This document shows, one piece after another, positions 1-11,200 of a stretch of DNA of 64,000 bases (its first letter is position 1; every line of letters begins with the position of its first letter). The stretch is from Gorsachius magnificus. Taxonomy: Eukaryota > Chordata > Aves > Pelecaniformes > Ardeidae. Location of the stretch: assembly GCA_034008185.1 (NCBI GenBank), contig CM067081.1, forward strand, positions 27,402,806-27,466,805, in the 5' to 3' direction. A model generated the notes under the pieces. It did no database searches. It worked only from the letters and a program-made list of their open reading frames with translations, and had not been told where the DNA came from. The translations under genes were made by a program, and so were the position numbers.

Positions 1-453
1 ATGCCGTTAATCTATGCCTTAAGACACAAAAGACAAAAGAGTAAAACAAAAGGTGGCGGGGGAGGGCGAAGAGAGAGAAAGATCGATCACTGGTCTGGGT
101 TCCAGCACTGGTCCAGCCAACAGGGGATGCATCTGCCCTCAAGTTTCCCCACAGTCTTGAGATGGCTTGTGACTTTTATCCCTTGCTTAGACACACCTTC
201 CCCGCTTCCCGTGCTAAATAGCATGTCTGCTCTGTCTGGTCCTCTTTTGAGTCGGTGGTCAGTGAGGCGGTGGTCGCAATCTCCCCCTGCCCGAATTACC
301 TTTTAGCTAAAAGTCCATGGCTCATATCACAGACTGCCTTCTCAGTCCCTTTATCTGCAGAGCGTTTGAGGCACGAGCACTGGGTGCCTCCGCCCCCTGC
401 TCCCTTGTCGAGTCCTGTCCTGTTGGCTGCATTCCTTCTGGACAAACAGTTCT
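1..453. other. Non-coding, no feature recognised
   Basis: The open frames that cross this stretch are short and overlap on both strands, and none resembles a known protein. Part of the right side may be a more decayed extension of the neighbouring CR1. Confidence 0.5.
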
Positions 454-735
454 TGGTGTCAGGGGTGACAGGACCAGAGGCAATGGGCGCAAACAGAAAC
501 ACAAAATTCCATCTGTTGACAAGAAAGCACTCTTCTTACTGTGAGAGTGGTCAAACCGTGGAACACACTGCCCAGAGAAGATGTGGAGCCTCCATCTGCA
601 GGGATATTCAAACCCAGCTGGGCATGGTGCTGGGCAACCTGCTGTAGCTGTCCCTGCTTAGCAGGAGGGGCTGGACTAGAAGGTCTCGAGAGCTCCCTTC
701 CAACCTAAATGATGTTGTGACCTTGTGATTCATGG
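454..735 (+). mobile_element. CR1 LINE 3' end, plus strand
   Basis: The text runs from gtgacaggaccagaggcaatgggc through gtggaacacactgcccagag to ctcccttccaacctaaatg and a decayed tail (tgtgaccttgtgattc). This is the order of the CR1 ORF2 C terminus and 3' UTR. The copy is 5'-truncated and clearly diverged, with several breaks in the reading frame. Confidence 0.85.
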
Positions 736-3498
736 TCCTTGGAAATCCTGGTATTGCTAATAGCTCGCTGTAACCCTGCTGTTGCCTGCAGCAGCAGACC
801 CAATGGCCATTTGCTCTGTCTTCATAAAAAGTTTCCAGAAGCTTGGTTAAAGCTAGTCCAAACATGGGGGGGAGGGCGGGGTGGGGGTCTCCCCACAAAA
901 TCGTGTCACTTCAATAAAAATTCCTATAAATGTTTCTCCATATATTTCATGTTGGAATATTTTCATTTCAGAAAATGTTGAAACTCCTTCATCTTTGACT
1001 TAATGCATTTTTATTCGTTATTTTTTAAGTGTTTCATGACAGATCAGGAATGATAGTGCTACAGCATAGCTGGAATATTTAATTCTTAAAATCAATAAAA
1101 GCAGTTAATACATTTTGCTGATCAAAACAGCTGATATTTTTTTAAGATTAATATCTCAGGTTGTTTCATTTCAGTGCACAGGGAATCTAGAGAAGATATT
1201 CCATCCAACCACAAAGTAGCAATTTATCTTTGTGATTCTAGAGTAAAATTTAAAATAACAAGAGTATTTCCTCTATGTATATGCAGCACGCTTGTTTGTG
1301 GGAGTGCACATTATATACTGCAATAGGTATTTTATGAAATAAATCAACATTAAAAATATTTGAAATTACATTCTCAAATTCTAAAAAGAAGTTTTGCATA
1401 TTAATTTTTATGTGCAAATCCCATTTTATGGGAAACCAAAATGTGTCTTCAGGCAAGGAAGACATTTCAAAAAGGCATAATTTCCAGCAAGTCAGGAATT
1501 GTGATTCAACCCTCTCAATTTCTCCCAATTAGGAATGGTTTACTTACCCATTTCATAAGCAGCAACTGAGAAAGAGCATCACTAAAAAGAGGAGGACCTG
1601 ATCCCCTGGATGTTGGACCTGATCCCCCGGATGTTACACCAGAGCGGAAAGTCTCCCAAAGTCAAATGAGAGTTTCTTGTGTCATGCCAATAAATTTGAG
1701 AGAAGAATCAGGTGTAGAGGTAACCAGTTGGTTATTTAGGCATTAATTAACCCTTCCAAGACTTCAGTACATCGCTGTTTCACAGGCACGCAGCAGAGAA
1801 GTCCTTCTGGGCATTTCCAGCCAGGTGCTGAGAAGGCTTGGTTTCCCCAAAAGGGGACTCTTTGCACACATTAAAGATGCTCAACTGCATCCAGGACTGG
1901 GTCCAGATTGTCTGTCTCTGATGAAAGAGCGAATTCTGGGCCTGCCGAAAAACCAGGCTGGCACTGTGTGCTGGGGAGGGACCCCGGCGAAGGGGAGCAG
2001 CCGTAGGGTGCTTGAGCGGGACTGCTGCACAGCAGAGCTGGCCCTGCTTCCTGCGGCTGATTGGCTGTGACAGACACCGGGTCATTCGCGGGCAGAAACA
2101 TAATTAACGTCCTGCAAAAGGGATACTGAGATTAAATGGGCAAGAAGGAGACAGTCATTGCAGAAGTGGAAAGCAGTGACATTTATGTCCTGTTTTGGTA
2201 CATCTAGCTCCAAAGGCTTCCTTATTTGCCCTAAAACAATGGGATCCCACGTCCCCATCACCCTGGTGCTGAGATCGATGAGAGCATCAGTTGTAAAGCT
2301 GTCAGCCATGCACAGCTATACGCTGGAAAAAGGACCACCAGGAAAATTCTCAGTATTCTTAAAGGGTATCATGCGTTGCTGTCGGAAAATGACATCTGAA
2401 AGCCTAAAAAGCTGGTAAAAAGGTAAAAGCTCTCTACTCTCTTGGTACTAAGCATAAAAGAAGAAAGTCTGAATACATATGCTAGAGAGTAAAAGGAAAT
2501 CTAAATTCAGTAAATGAAAGAGAGTTCTGTAAGTACTGTCTCAGACAGTCTATGCTATTTTGAGAAAGGTGTTTATTTCTCACTGTCCTATCAGTACCAC
2601 AGTGGTAGTCTGTAAGCTAAAGAGGAATTATTTTTTTCTGGCTAACAAATGAATACCTAAGGGCCTGGGCTGTTTTACACAGAAGGACTCTTCCAAAATG
2701 GCTGTACTTCCTTCACCTCCCAGATGCCTGTCTCTTTTCAGGAGGGTATCAGAGGCAAAGGTTTCCCCAGCTTTAGAGACAGCCTATGGATGCTTATTAA
2801 CTACCTGGGAACAGGACACGCTCGGCTTCTGGGGAGGAAAGTAGGGAATGATGAAAACAGGGAGAAGGCAGCATCTGGAAGATGGAAGAACATGACATCA
2901 ATCTCCTGACTGTCCAGACTAAAAAGGGTGGGAAAGGTTTGCAGTTCCCTTACTGTGTTTTCTGAGGGAAGAGCTGCTTCCAGGGTAGGGAATTAGGTAA
3001 ATATAAACATGCGGGTGAAAGCTTACGGGGTCATCTAGTCGGTGATGCTATAGCCCAAATACAGCTCTACAGGAATGAATTTTCAGGTAAGGGTGTTTTT
3101 GATCAGAGAGGCCAAAAAGTCTGTTAGATTATCTCACTGAGCATACCATACAATTTCCTCCCAGTTACTCCAGTATACAGTCTGGCATGTACAGCTTTTA
3201 GATAATGTATATCTTCAGCAAAGGCATACTGAAAACATTGAAAGACATCCTGTCTTCCCCCAGGGGTTTGCTGTAATGGGTAATCAATCTCGTTGTTACA
3301 AACATTTGCTTTATGTCTAATTGGAATCTGACTGTTTTCACGTACCTCTCATCGGATCTTGGTACCTCAGTGTCTGCTAGAATAAATGGGCTTTTCAGGC
3401 TTGCTCTCTTCTTCCCATGGGAGTCCTGATGCAATCCTGCCATCTGTCAGTCTTCTGCTTAGTAAGATGTTGAGATATTTAAATCCCTTTCTGTAAGG
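736..3498. other. Intergenic, AT-rich, no gene seen
   Basis: Apart from the small duplication near 1.6 kb I see no gene, RNA or clear repeat. The 1.78-2.1 kb part is richer in GC and has overlapping short frames on both strands, none with recognisable content. Confidence 0.5.
1594..1638. repeat. Two-copy tandem duplication of about 21 nt
   Basis: The unit ggacctgatcccctggatgtt is followed directly by a second copy with one change (cccccgg for cccctgg). It lies in AT-rich non-coding DNA and looks like a simple local duplication. Confidence 0.8.
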
Positions 3499-3499
3499 C

Positions 3500-3523
3500 T
3501 TTTTTTTTTTTTTTTTTTTTTAA
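3500..3523. repeat. T homopolymer beside the provirus LTR
   Basis: A run of more than 20 T residues is followed by aataaaaacccccac and then the left LTR edge about 18 nt later. It may be an old retrotransposon tail or simple slippage. Confidence 0.8.
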
Positions 3524-3541
3524 TAAAAACCCCCACATCTG

Positions 3542-3995
3542 TGTGAGCTGACACAGGCAGGATCAGGAACAACCACAAAAGCAGGGATAAAAAGCAAGCA
3601 GTAAATTTATTTCTGTTACCTCACGAACCGGGGGGATCCCTGGAGCAGCACCCGGGCAGAGGCACACAGGCAGGGACGCAGGCACCGCGAAGCTCGGTCC
3701 TTGCTAGAGGATCGCCAAACCTGCTGTTTGCGCCTGTATGTCGGGGATTCACACAGGCGTAGTTTACCACTGTGCTTTGATCTTTCCCACAGCGGGGCAG
3801 GAATCTCAAGCGTGTTCGATAGGGTGCCTCTGAGCCTGCCATGGGTCTATCTTACCTAAACACAGATGTTCTCCTTGTCAAGCACACAAGACTAAACAGC
3901 GATTAGCATGATACATGCGTTTTTCTACACCCCAGCTGCAAGTCACTTGAGCGTGTTTACAGTCCTCCTTGCCAATCTTCCCTTATTTTCCCACA
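3542..3995 (-). repeat. Provirus 3' LTR
   Basis: This copy matches the one at 7835-8287 across its whole length, with a central stretch of about 100 nt identical by eye. On the minus strand an AATAAA (complement of 3606-3611) lies about 65 nt from the LTR end, as expected for an R/U5 boundary. The ends follow the TG...CA rule. Confidence 0.85.
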
Positions 3996-4007
3996 TTCCA
4001 CCCCCTT
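3996..4007 (-). promoter_or_regulatory. Polypurine tract of the provirus
   Basis: On the minus strand the sequence aagggggtggaa abuts the TGTGGG start of the 3' LTR. A purine-rich tract directly before the 3' LTR is the plus-strand primer site of retroviruses and fixes the element's orientation. Confidence 0.7.
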
Positions 4008-4165
4008 GCTCAGGAGACCACTTCGGCTGGGGCTAGCAAAGCTGGAAGCGTCCATTTGTGCTTGAGTGGTGTAGGGCAGGTTAATTTACAGAGGCAGGCA
4101 ATAAAAACGTATAGAAAAAGGAACAAACATATCTCCACAATAATGCTTTGAATCAGGTGTCCCAT

Positions 4166-4360
4166 TCATCCTGCCAGGGAATTAAACCACTCAGCCAGCC
4201 TGGCACCACCAGCAGATTGTTTCATTTGATGCATTAAGTCCTGGAGATGTTGAATGTCGTCCTCTACGCTGGCTGATTCATCAGTTATGTTGAAGCAACA
4301 CATGCCTTCAAAATTGAAGCAGCGTTTATGGCGTCGAAGGAGGAAATAGTCCACCGCCAA
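4166..4360 (-). pseudogene. Retroviral env transmembrane subunit remnant
   Basis: The frame encodes a stretch with the CX6CC motif (Cys14, then Cys21-Cys22 of the 64-residue frame) followed by a potential N-glycosylation site and a predicted amphipathic helix. This is the layout of the TM ectodomain of gamma- and D-type retroviral envelopes. Only the disulphide-loop region and part of the second heptad helix survive. The frame stops before any membrane anchor and no intact surface subunit lies upstream, so this is a dead fragment. Confidence 0.75.
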
Positions 4361-5664
4361 TCGATTTTGTAATGTTCACTGGCATACAGCCATTACCTGC
4401 TCAGAAAAAATAGCAACGAGAAACGTCAATATCAAAATCATCTAGCATAGCATAATTCTGTGATAACAGCTACTGGGGTCGGCACGCCAATGAAACACGC
4501 TGTCAGAAGATCCGCAGCTGGTAAATCTTCTCTTGATACAAAACGCAGATGAGTTTAGTTACAGTCATGTTGCAGAGTCACTTTCTAGCTCAAACAGAAT
4601 CCAGTACACAGCACCAGCAGCAAGGCTTGCTAAGGCCTGAGGTCGCAAGCTGTGAACTTTCGCCTACGTATGGTGGCCCTATATTGAGCTTTTCCTTAAC
4701 TACACAAAGGCAGGCCCTCCAAAGCCTGTGCAAACTGGAAGGATGAGGTAGCCACAACCATCAGCAGAAGCTGCATCTATTAAGATAAGAAAAGAAATGG
4801 CCCGCCTGAAGGCAAAGGAAGGATCAGTGAGGAACAAGAAGACCCCAGACCCAAATATTGCTACTGGACAGAACCATCACATGAAGGGGGGGACCTTGAA
4901 TTGTAGGAGTATAATTGCCCAGGGTTTTCTTTGTGCAGGGTCCCTCTCCAGAGGCACCTAGCTCAAACTGGTTTTTACCACCATACCACTCAATACATTC
5001 AACTGTCACACGCTGTGTTGGGGACTCTGCTTCAGGGAAACCTGAGGTCTAGCCTGAGGGGAGAGGGAGCACCTGGGAGTGAGTGGAGGAGTCGAAAAGG
5101 GACACCCGTCACCTCTGTGGAGCTGCCGCTGCGCAGGGACTCCAGCCCCAGGAGTTAAAGTCTCAAGTGGTGCGACTCCCTGAGCAGTGTGTGAATGCTC
5201 GGGCAGCAGCTGCTCCTTTAACAGTAGAGGCCAACCAAATCCAAGCATTTACATGCTGATCTCACGGAAATGTATCCAGGGGATGTGCTTGTTGTACAAG
5301 ACCACAAAGCGTGACTAGCCGACCCCGTGACGGGGAGGAAAATGGGAGCGCCACCTCCTTCCCATAACACACACGCCGCTGCTCCAGCTCCTTCAGCCAA
5401 TGCCACCTTGGTTTGATAACCTGATGTGGGGTAATTGCCCACGCAGGTTGCAGAGCTCTCTGGCTTGCACCTTTTCCAACTGAACTTCGACATTGGGTTT
5501 GCGACAGCAGTAACACCGTTCCAGTGCTGTCTCCTCTAGGTATGGCATGGGCATTCATTGAAGGTACCTGAAACACAAGAACTCGGGAGTCTGGTACCAG
5601 CAAAGGATGTAACGTCAGAGGAGCAGCTGGGGTGCAGAAGCATACGCCATTCTCAGGGGTTAGA
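4361..5664 (-). pseudogene. Decayed provirus interior, probably env surface region
   Basis: By position between the env TM remnant and the CR1 insertion this should be the upstream part of env or the end of pol. The minus-strand frame at 4824-5009 (residues such as ECIEWYGGKNQFELGASGEG) has a protein-like composition and could be part of a surface subunit, but I cannot match it to a family. Several stops and frame changes interrupt it. Confidence 0.3.
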
Positions 5665-6216
5665 ATCACAGAATGAATCATAGAAAGTTTGGGGTTGGAA
5701 GGGACCCCTAATGGTCATCTAGTCCAACCCCCCTGCAGTGAGCAGGGACACCGCTAACCAGATCAGGTTGCTCAGAGCCCCGTCCAACCCGGCCTTGAAT
5801 GTTTCCAGGGATGGGGCCTCCACCACCTCTCTGGGCAACCCGTTCCAGTGTTTCACCACCCTCGTTGTAAAAAAATTTCTTCCTTATATCCAGTCTAAAT
5901 CACCCTGTTTTAGTCTAAAACCATTACCCCTTGTCCTGTCACAGCTGGCCCTACTAAAAAGATTTTCCCCATCTTTCCTATAGGCCCCCTTTAGGTACTG
6001 AAAGGCTGTAATCAGGTCTCCCTGCAGCCTTCTCTTCTCCAGGCTGAACAAGCCCAACTCCCTCAGCCTGGCCTCACAGGAGAGGTGCTCCAGCCCTCGG
6101 GATCATTTTTGTGGCCTCCTCTGGGCCTGCTCCAACAGGTCCAGGTCCTTGTGCTGCAGACCCCAGAGCTGGAGGTCTCACCAGAGTGGCACAGCAGGGG
6201 CAGGATTGCCTCCCTC
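5665..6216 (-). mobile_element. CR1 LINE, 5'-truncated, inserted in the provirus
   Basis: The plus-strand text starts gaatcacagaatgaatcata, goes through ggttggaagggacccctaatgg, ctctgggcaacccgttccag and cttctcttctccaggctgaac, and ends near gcctccctc. This is the reverse complement of a CR1 3' end running into ORF2. It belongs to the same subfamily as the copies at 17.9 and 20.2 kb. The reading frame is broken. Confidence 0.92.
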
Positions 6217-6745
6217 AGGTGACGGCGTGAAGCTTCACTCCCACACGAACAGCCCGCGGGAGGGAGATGGCCGCCATGGCCGCCGCCGCTGCCCCAACTC
6301 AGGTGGCACGACGGAGGGCTGGGAGGGGCTCCCCGCCCCAAGGCCCGGCTGGAAGAGGCAGGAGGCTTCCCGAAAATCCGGGCCTGCCTGCCGCCGCCCC
6401 ACTGCCCCACGGGGGAGAAGTTTCCCGGCAAGATTGAGCTGAGCCCGGCTCCTGGGCCCCAGTCGCGCCCGTGGCAACTTCGAGGGTGGGCTGGAGCGCT
6501 CCGGCCCCGCCAGGCTGGGCAGGGCGCCCCACGGCGCCCGCCCACCGAGCGCCCCGCGTCCTGGAGGAGCGGGCGAGGTTCAGGCTGAGGAGACCCCGGC
6601 CCCCGGGGCGGGAGTGTGGCCGGGCGCGGCGGCTCCCCGAGCGGGAGGCGGAGGCCGGGGGGAAGGCGCGGGGTCCGGCCGCTGGGCTGGCGGAGGGGCC
6701 GCGGGCGGTCGGCCTCTTGGCCTGGGTGCTGACTGCTGCTGTGGG
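6217..6745. other. GC- and CpG-rich block of unknown origin
   Basis: About 530 bp of very GC-rich, CpG-rich DNA starts exactly where the CR1 ends and fades before the 6.75-kb gag-like sequence. It includes gatggccgccatggcc and many GC boxes. Open frames exist on both strands but are Pro/Arg/Gly-rich and unrecognised. It could be a Pro-rich gag segment, a captured host promoter or exon, or an assembly join. Confidence 0.5.
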
Positions 6746-7834
6746 CGGAACATCCCTGATGCTGTGATCCCATTTACTTCTGATGGCGGGGCGCCGGCTC
6801 GTACAACATCATCCCACACTTGTCGCCTTGTCGCCCATGCTGCAGCTGGTTTTGGATTTTCCAGCTTTCCTTTATTCACCACTCAAACAGGGGGTCCCGA
6901 AATTGCAGCCCCAGATTCCCTCGGGGTACTTGCTAGGGCACCTGCGTTGCCCGTAGCATCAGTCACTGCTGATACAAAGGGGAGCGTAGCAAGGCAGGCG
7001 CCCCTCTCAGAAACTGTATTTCGGTATTTCTCGTTACCCCCACCGGCTGGATTGGATCCTGTAGCCAACGCATGAGCCACTGCTGTTCCCAAACTGCTCC
7101 CAGGCACATCAGAGCGAGATGATGAGCAGTACAGCAGGGCAGAAAGCAGCCACTAACGAGCACTAGACCCTAATGTACAGTAAGGCAAGCAAGCCCCATG
7201 GCAAGCATGGGAGCCTGCCCATTAACAGCCAAAGGGCAACAACAGCTATAAATTCAGTCTCGCACATGACAATCAAAGCTGTCATTATCTCGAACCCTTC
7301 ATGCCCCACGTTGAGAGCCCAAAAGGACTGTCGCAGTTCAACCCCGGCCAGCAGCTAAGCACCACGCAGCCTCTCGCTTGCTCCCCCCACCCTGTTTGTT
7401 AGCAATACATGTTATCAACCATTCTGCAGTATCTTGCAGCCCTTGGCACCGCTCTGCTCGAGTAGTAATTACTCCTCGTGCAATCACCTCTGCATCTTGT
7501 GAAGTCCTGACTTCTTTTCCAGTTCTCTCATTGTACACTATAATGCAACAACTTCATGGTCAAGAGCTCTAAGATCAGTAACTAATAACCATCTCAATCC
7601 CCCACTAACTTGCGAGAAGAATCCAATGCCACTTTCCACGACAATCTGAGCATAGCCCCATCATCTACTTCATGCTTCTGGCAGAGCCACTGTAGCCAGG
7701 AAAGTGGCCATGGGGGTCCAGCACTTGGTACCAGGCCATCCCAGAATAGAGTCACTGTTGTGGCCTCCCTGGTCCCCAACTTTTTTGCCAGCTGTGGCAT
7801 GGCTATTCCTGGATCCTGCCAACTACGTCAAATC
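6746..7834 (-). pseudogene. Provirus 5' interior, possibly leader and gag remnants
   Basis: This is the region just inside the 5' LTR, where the primer-binding site and gag should be. Minus-strand frames at 7338-7538 (residues such as KEVRTSQDAEVIARGV), 7594-7800 and 6580-6882 (ENPKPAAAWATRRQVW) look protein-like but are split between frames. I cannot assign them to a gag family with certainty. I could not identify a convincing tRNA primer-binding site next to the LTR. Confidence 0.35.
7329..7396 (+). repeat. Short edge of an avian ERV LTR
   Basis: The sequence starting tgtcgcagttcaacccc and including agctaagcaccacgcagcc resembles the start of an abundant avian ERVL-type LTR I remember (tgtcgtggtttaacccc). 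Only about 65 nt matches before the text turns into unrelated sequence. It may be the footprint of a second insertion or a recombination scar. Confidence 0.45.
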
Positions 7835-8287
7835 TGTGAGCCAACACAGGCAGGACACAGGAACAACCACAAAAGCAGGGATAAAAAGCAAGCAGTAAAT
7901 TTATTTTCATTACCTTGTGAACTGGGGGGATCCCCGGAGCAGCACCCGGGCAGAGGCACACAGGCGGGGACGCAGGCACCGTGAAGCTCGGTCCTTGCTA
8001 GAGGATCGCCAAACCTGCTGTTTGCGCCTGTATGTCGGGGATTCACACAGGCGTAGTTTACCACTGTGCTTTGATCTTTCCTGCCCAGAAGGGCAGGAAT
8101 CTTAAGCATGTTCGATAGGGTGCCTCTGAGCCTGTCATGGGTCTACGTTACCTAAACACAGATGTTCTCCTTGTCAAGCACACAAGACTAAACAGCAATT
8201 AGTTCGATATATGTGTTTTTCTACACCCCAGCTGCAAGTCACTTGAGCGTGTTTACAGTCCTCCTTGCCAATCTTCATTTTCCCACA
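7835..8287 (-). repeat. Provirus 5' LTR
   Basis: This is the partner of 3542-3995. On the minus strand it runs from TGTGGGAAAAT at 8287 to GCTCACA at 7835, with AATAAA opposite 7900-7905. Differences from the other LTR include a small length change around 8085 and scattered transitions, many of them at CpG. Confidence 0.85.
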
Positions 8288-11200
8288 ATATTTTCTTTTT
8301 TATTTATTCTGTTCTGCATCCTTTGCTACCTTTTCAATGTCTTTTTTATATGCAGACATTGGTTTTCCCTATTAAAATCATCATTCGTGTTTTCTGCATT
8401 TATAGAGTTCTTGTTCTCCACCACACTGAATTTGGAAATTTAGACTCTATGATCTCAAAGCTTCTCAGCTTTTCAAGATGTAGCCAAGATGAATGTTAGC
8501 AAGGCAAAAAGTGCAGATGACTACATGAGCAGAACTTTTTAAATCTTAAACAATGAAAAATAGATGTTCTGAATTTTCCAGTCCTCTTTTTTCCCTTTTA
8601 ATTGCCCATCCTCACTGCTTATATGCAGATTTGCTCTGTATTTAGTAATTGGATTATCCTATTTTTTGGATTTCTCTTATTCACACTCTTAGGATTTCTT
8701 TTATTCACTCTAGACTTCTAATATCTCTCCCTCCCACAAGGTCATTTTTTCCAGCTATGCATTGCATTTTCATGAGAGGTGTACACTCGCAATCGCAGGT
8801 GCTCTATGAATCATCATCACTGTGAACCACAGACATAAATAAACAAGGTTGATGAAAGACCTTTTACTGCTATCAGTTATAACATAAAATGGGTTACACA
8901 GACAAGCTGTGACCCGTGAGATCAGATTAGTATCTAGAGTTTTAATCTCTGTTCTTGGCTGAGGTAGAGAAAAATGGCTATCATTTATCACTAGCAAAGC
9001 ATGCAGCAAGCAATAAGAATGTGTGAGCTCAACTGCATTAAACAGTAGCTGCTGTGTATGTATGTAAGCAGTGCTGTACCATACACCTACTACAAACATG
9101 TATCAGCAATATGCTGTAATTCTGAACACAGATTCATTACAGATGACTTGAAACAGCAGAATTCAGATAATTGCAATGGGAAAGTGTACTTGCAATGAGC
9201 AAGCACCATTAACTAATTTACTCAGATAATCAAGGGCCAACTAAAATTACATTGTGGAGACACCACACGATATTCCAATTAGAACACATAAACCAAAGAA
9301 AAAAGGCAGGGGAACTCTCCAAGCAATGGAAGAGTTTGGCTACTTCTGGTGCTTCTGTCCTTTCTGTTTCTCACTTTCCTGGCCGTAAGGCTAATGAAAT
9401 CCTGGTATACAGTTTGTGATGAACAGTGCATTGTTGTGAGCAGCCATGTATTTGTATTTTTCTTTAGTTTGAAAACAGCAAGACTGCAATGCTCCAGGTA
9501 TGATTGGTACCATACAGCCTATTTGCTTCGCAGGGTATGAAATCCACACTAATGGCCTGATGTCTGAGGAGCTCATCCAACACTTTTGACAAATCTTAGC
9601 ACTGACTTCCAGGGGAGGTAGGGAAAAGAGTGCCAGGGACACAAAACAGCCAGGCAATGGCTCTCTTAAGACATTCTCTGTCTAAGCACCTATCTCTGCC
9701 TTTACCCATGCAGGGTGGCAGGAAGGCCTGTACTTAATATGTAAGGCATAGAGTTCAGAGGACAACCTCTCTTCCAGTTTAGATAAAACCATTGCTAGAC
9801 TCCGACAATGCTGAATCTTGCATGCAGAGCTAACTGGAAAACAACAGTTGCTTGTCATTCTGATAAATAGCTGTCATTCTAATCATTCCCTCCAACACCA
9901 AAAACATGCATTGCTTTTGTTCAGAGATTGTTGATGCCTTCAACAGAGATTTTAAATTTAATTTGAAATAAGTGTTTGTAATATCAAAAAGTTAAATTAC
10001 TGAAAGATAAGAAATGAAAGTTTTAGCGTTTAATTGTTCTCAGATCAAACCGCTATTCTATTCAGAAAACTATTAAAATGGCTTCAGACAATTACAGTGA
10101 CCAGTTCTGCTCCCATCTTTTAGTTTAGCTGTAACAAAGTTTTATGGTATGAATTTTAGATGTGAAAAATCCCAGAGAAGTCACCACCATGTCAACATCC
10201 AGCATCCAGCATTTACACTGGCACTTCAGAGCTCTGCTGAGCTGAGGCATTTGCAGACAGCCTTTGGCTTCACAACACTATAGATGTTGATCATTGCACC
10301 TTACTTTTAAAAACAATAAAGATAAAAAACTATTTTCCAAGTTTACTGTTGCTACAAATTTTGCCTCAGTTTTTGTTACAAGTTGTTGATCTCCAACCCG
10401 TCATGCATACAAGCCGCTCCATTTGAATTACGAACACAAATGAGTAGAGCTGATAGTAACACATAATTAATAACTGCTCTTTTAATGTTCAGGTGCAGCA
10501 CTCTGAGAACTTGTCTGTGATTTGTAACCCGAGAAACAGAGCCCAAGAGTCAGCTTCCATAGGATCAAGTCAAAACATGAATTTCTATTGCAACTCTGAG
10601 TAGAAATGAACAGCAGCTGTCAAAAACAGCTGATTAACAGATGCTGTGAATACAGGGACCATAAATTAGGGGCCTGACTGAGAAAAGATCTACTGTGCAA
10701 CAAGGGCATTTTAGCATGCACTTCAGCAATACCAGGCAGAAGGGCCTAGCACTGAAGCTAGGCCGTTATTAAAGGGAGTGATTTGAACAAGCCAGAAATG
10801 TCTATTTCTGAATTATGCAGAACCGTTTCAAGGTTCTGTCAAAGTTATGGGTGTTTTTCTGTGTTGTTCTGAAGTGAAAAGCGGGGTTGAGATATTAATG
10901 TTCTGTGAAGGACATTAATTTAAAACATGCACAGTGCTAAAGTACGCTATCAGCTGCTTTACGATACAAAGAAGCTTGTAAGGGAATAAAGTAAGGACAG
11001 TGGAAATGTTTGCTTTTAAGCTTGATATTTTCCCACTAAGTGCAGCACTAAAGGGTATAGTTTATATTCTATGATTGTTTTGATATGAAAAAACCTCATT
11101 TTCTTGTGCTTCTGGGTGAAATGGGAGTAACTGCAGTGGTGCTGGGCAACCTACATAGTCACAACACTAGCAGGAGCAGCCGTAGATGGCTGTGGAGAAG

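Larger units (their letters stand above)
3542..8287 (-). mobile_element. Decayed endogenous retrovirus, minus strand, with later insertions
   Basis: Two copies of a roughly 450-bp sequence in the same orientation bound this 4.75-kb block. Read on the minus strand each LTR starts TGTGGGAAAAT and ends GCTCACA. The 3' LTR is preceded by a polypurine tract, and an env transmembrane remnant lies just upstream. I recognise no protease, reverse transcriptase or integrase, so pol has been lost. A CR1 (5665-6216), a GC-rich block (6217-6745) and a short foreign LTR edge (7329) interrupt it. The two LTRs differ at roughly two dozen positions by eye, so the insertion is not recent. No matching target-site duplication is evident at the outer edges. 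Confidence 0.8.

Noticed and set aside
6063..6773. 236-codon minus-strand frame as a gene
   Set aside because: Its 3' part is the reverse of a CR1 and its 5' part is low-complexity GC-rich sequence; stops are scarce because of composition.
7790..7834. tRNA primer-binding site next to the 5' LTR
   Set aside because: A TGGC-containing string occurs about a dozen bases inside the LTR edge but does not match a tRNA 3' end that I can name with confidence.
3537..8292. Target-site duplication of the provirus
   Set aside because: The five bases outside the two LTRs (atctg and atatt) do not match well enough to call.
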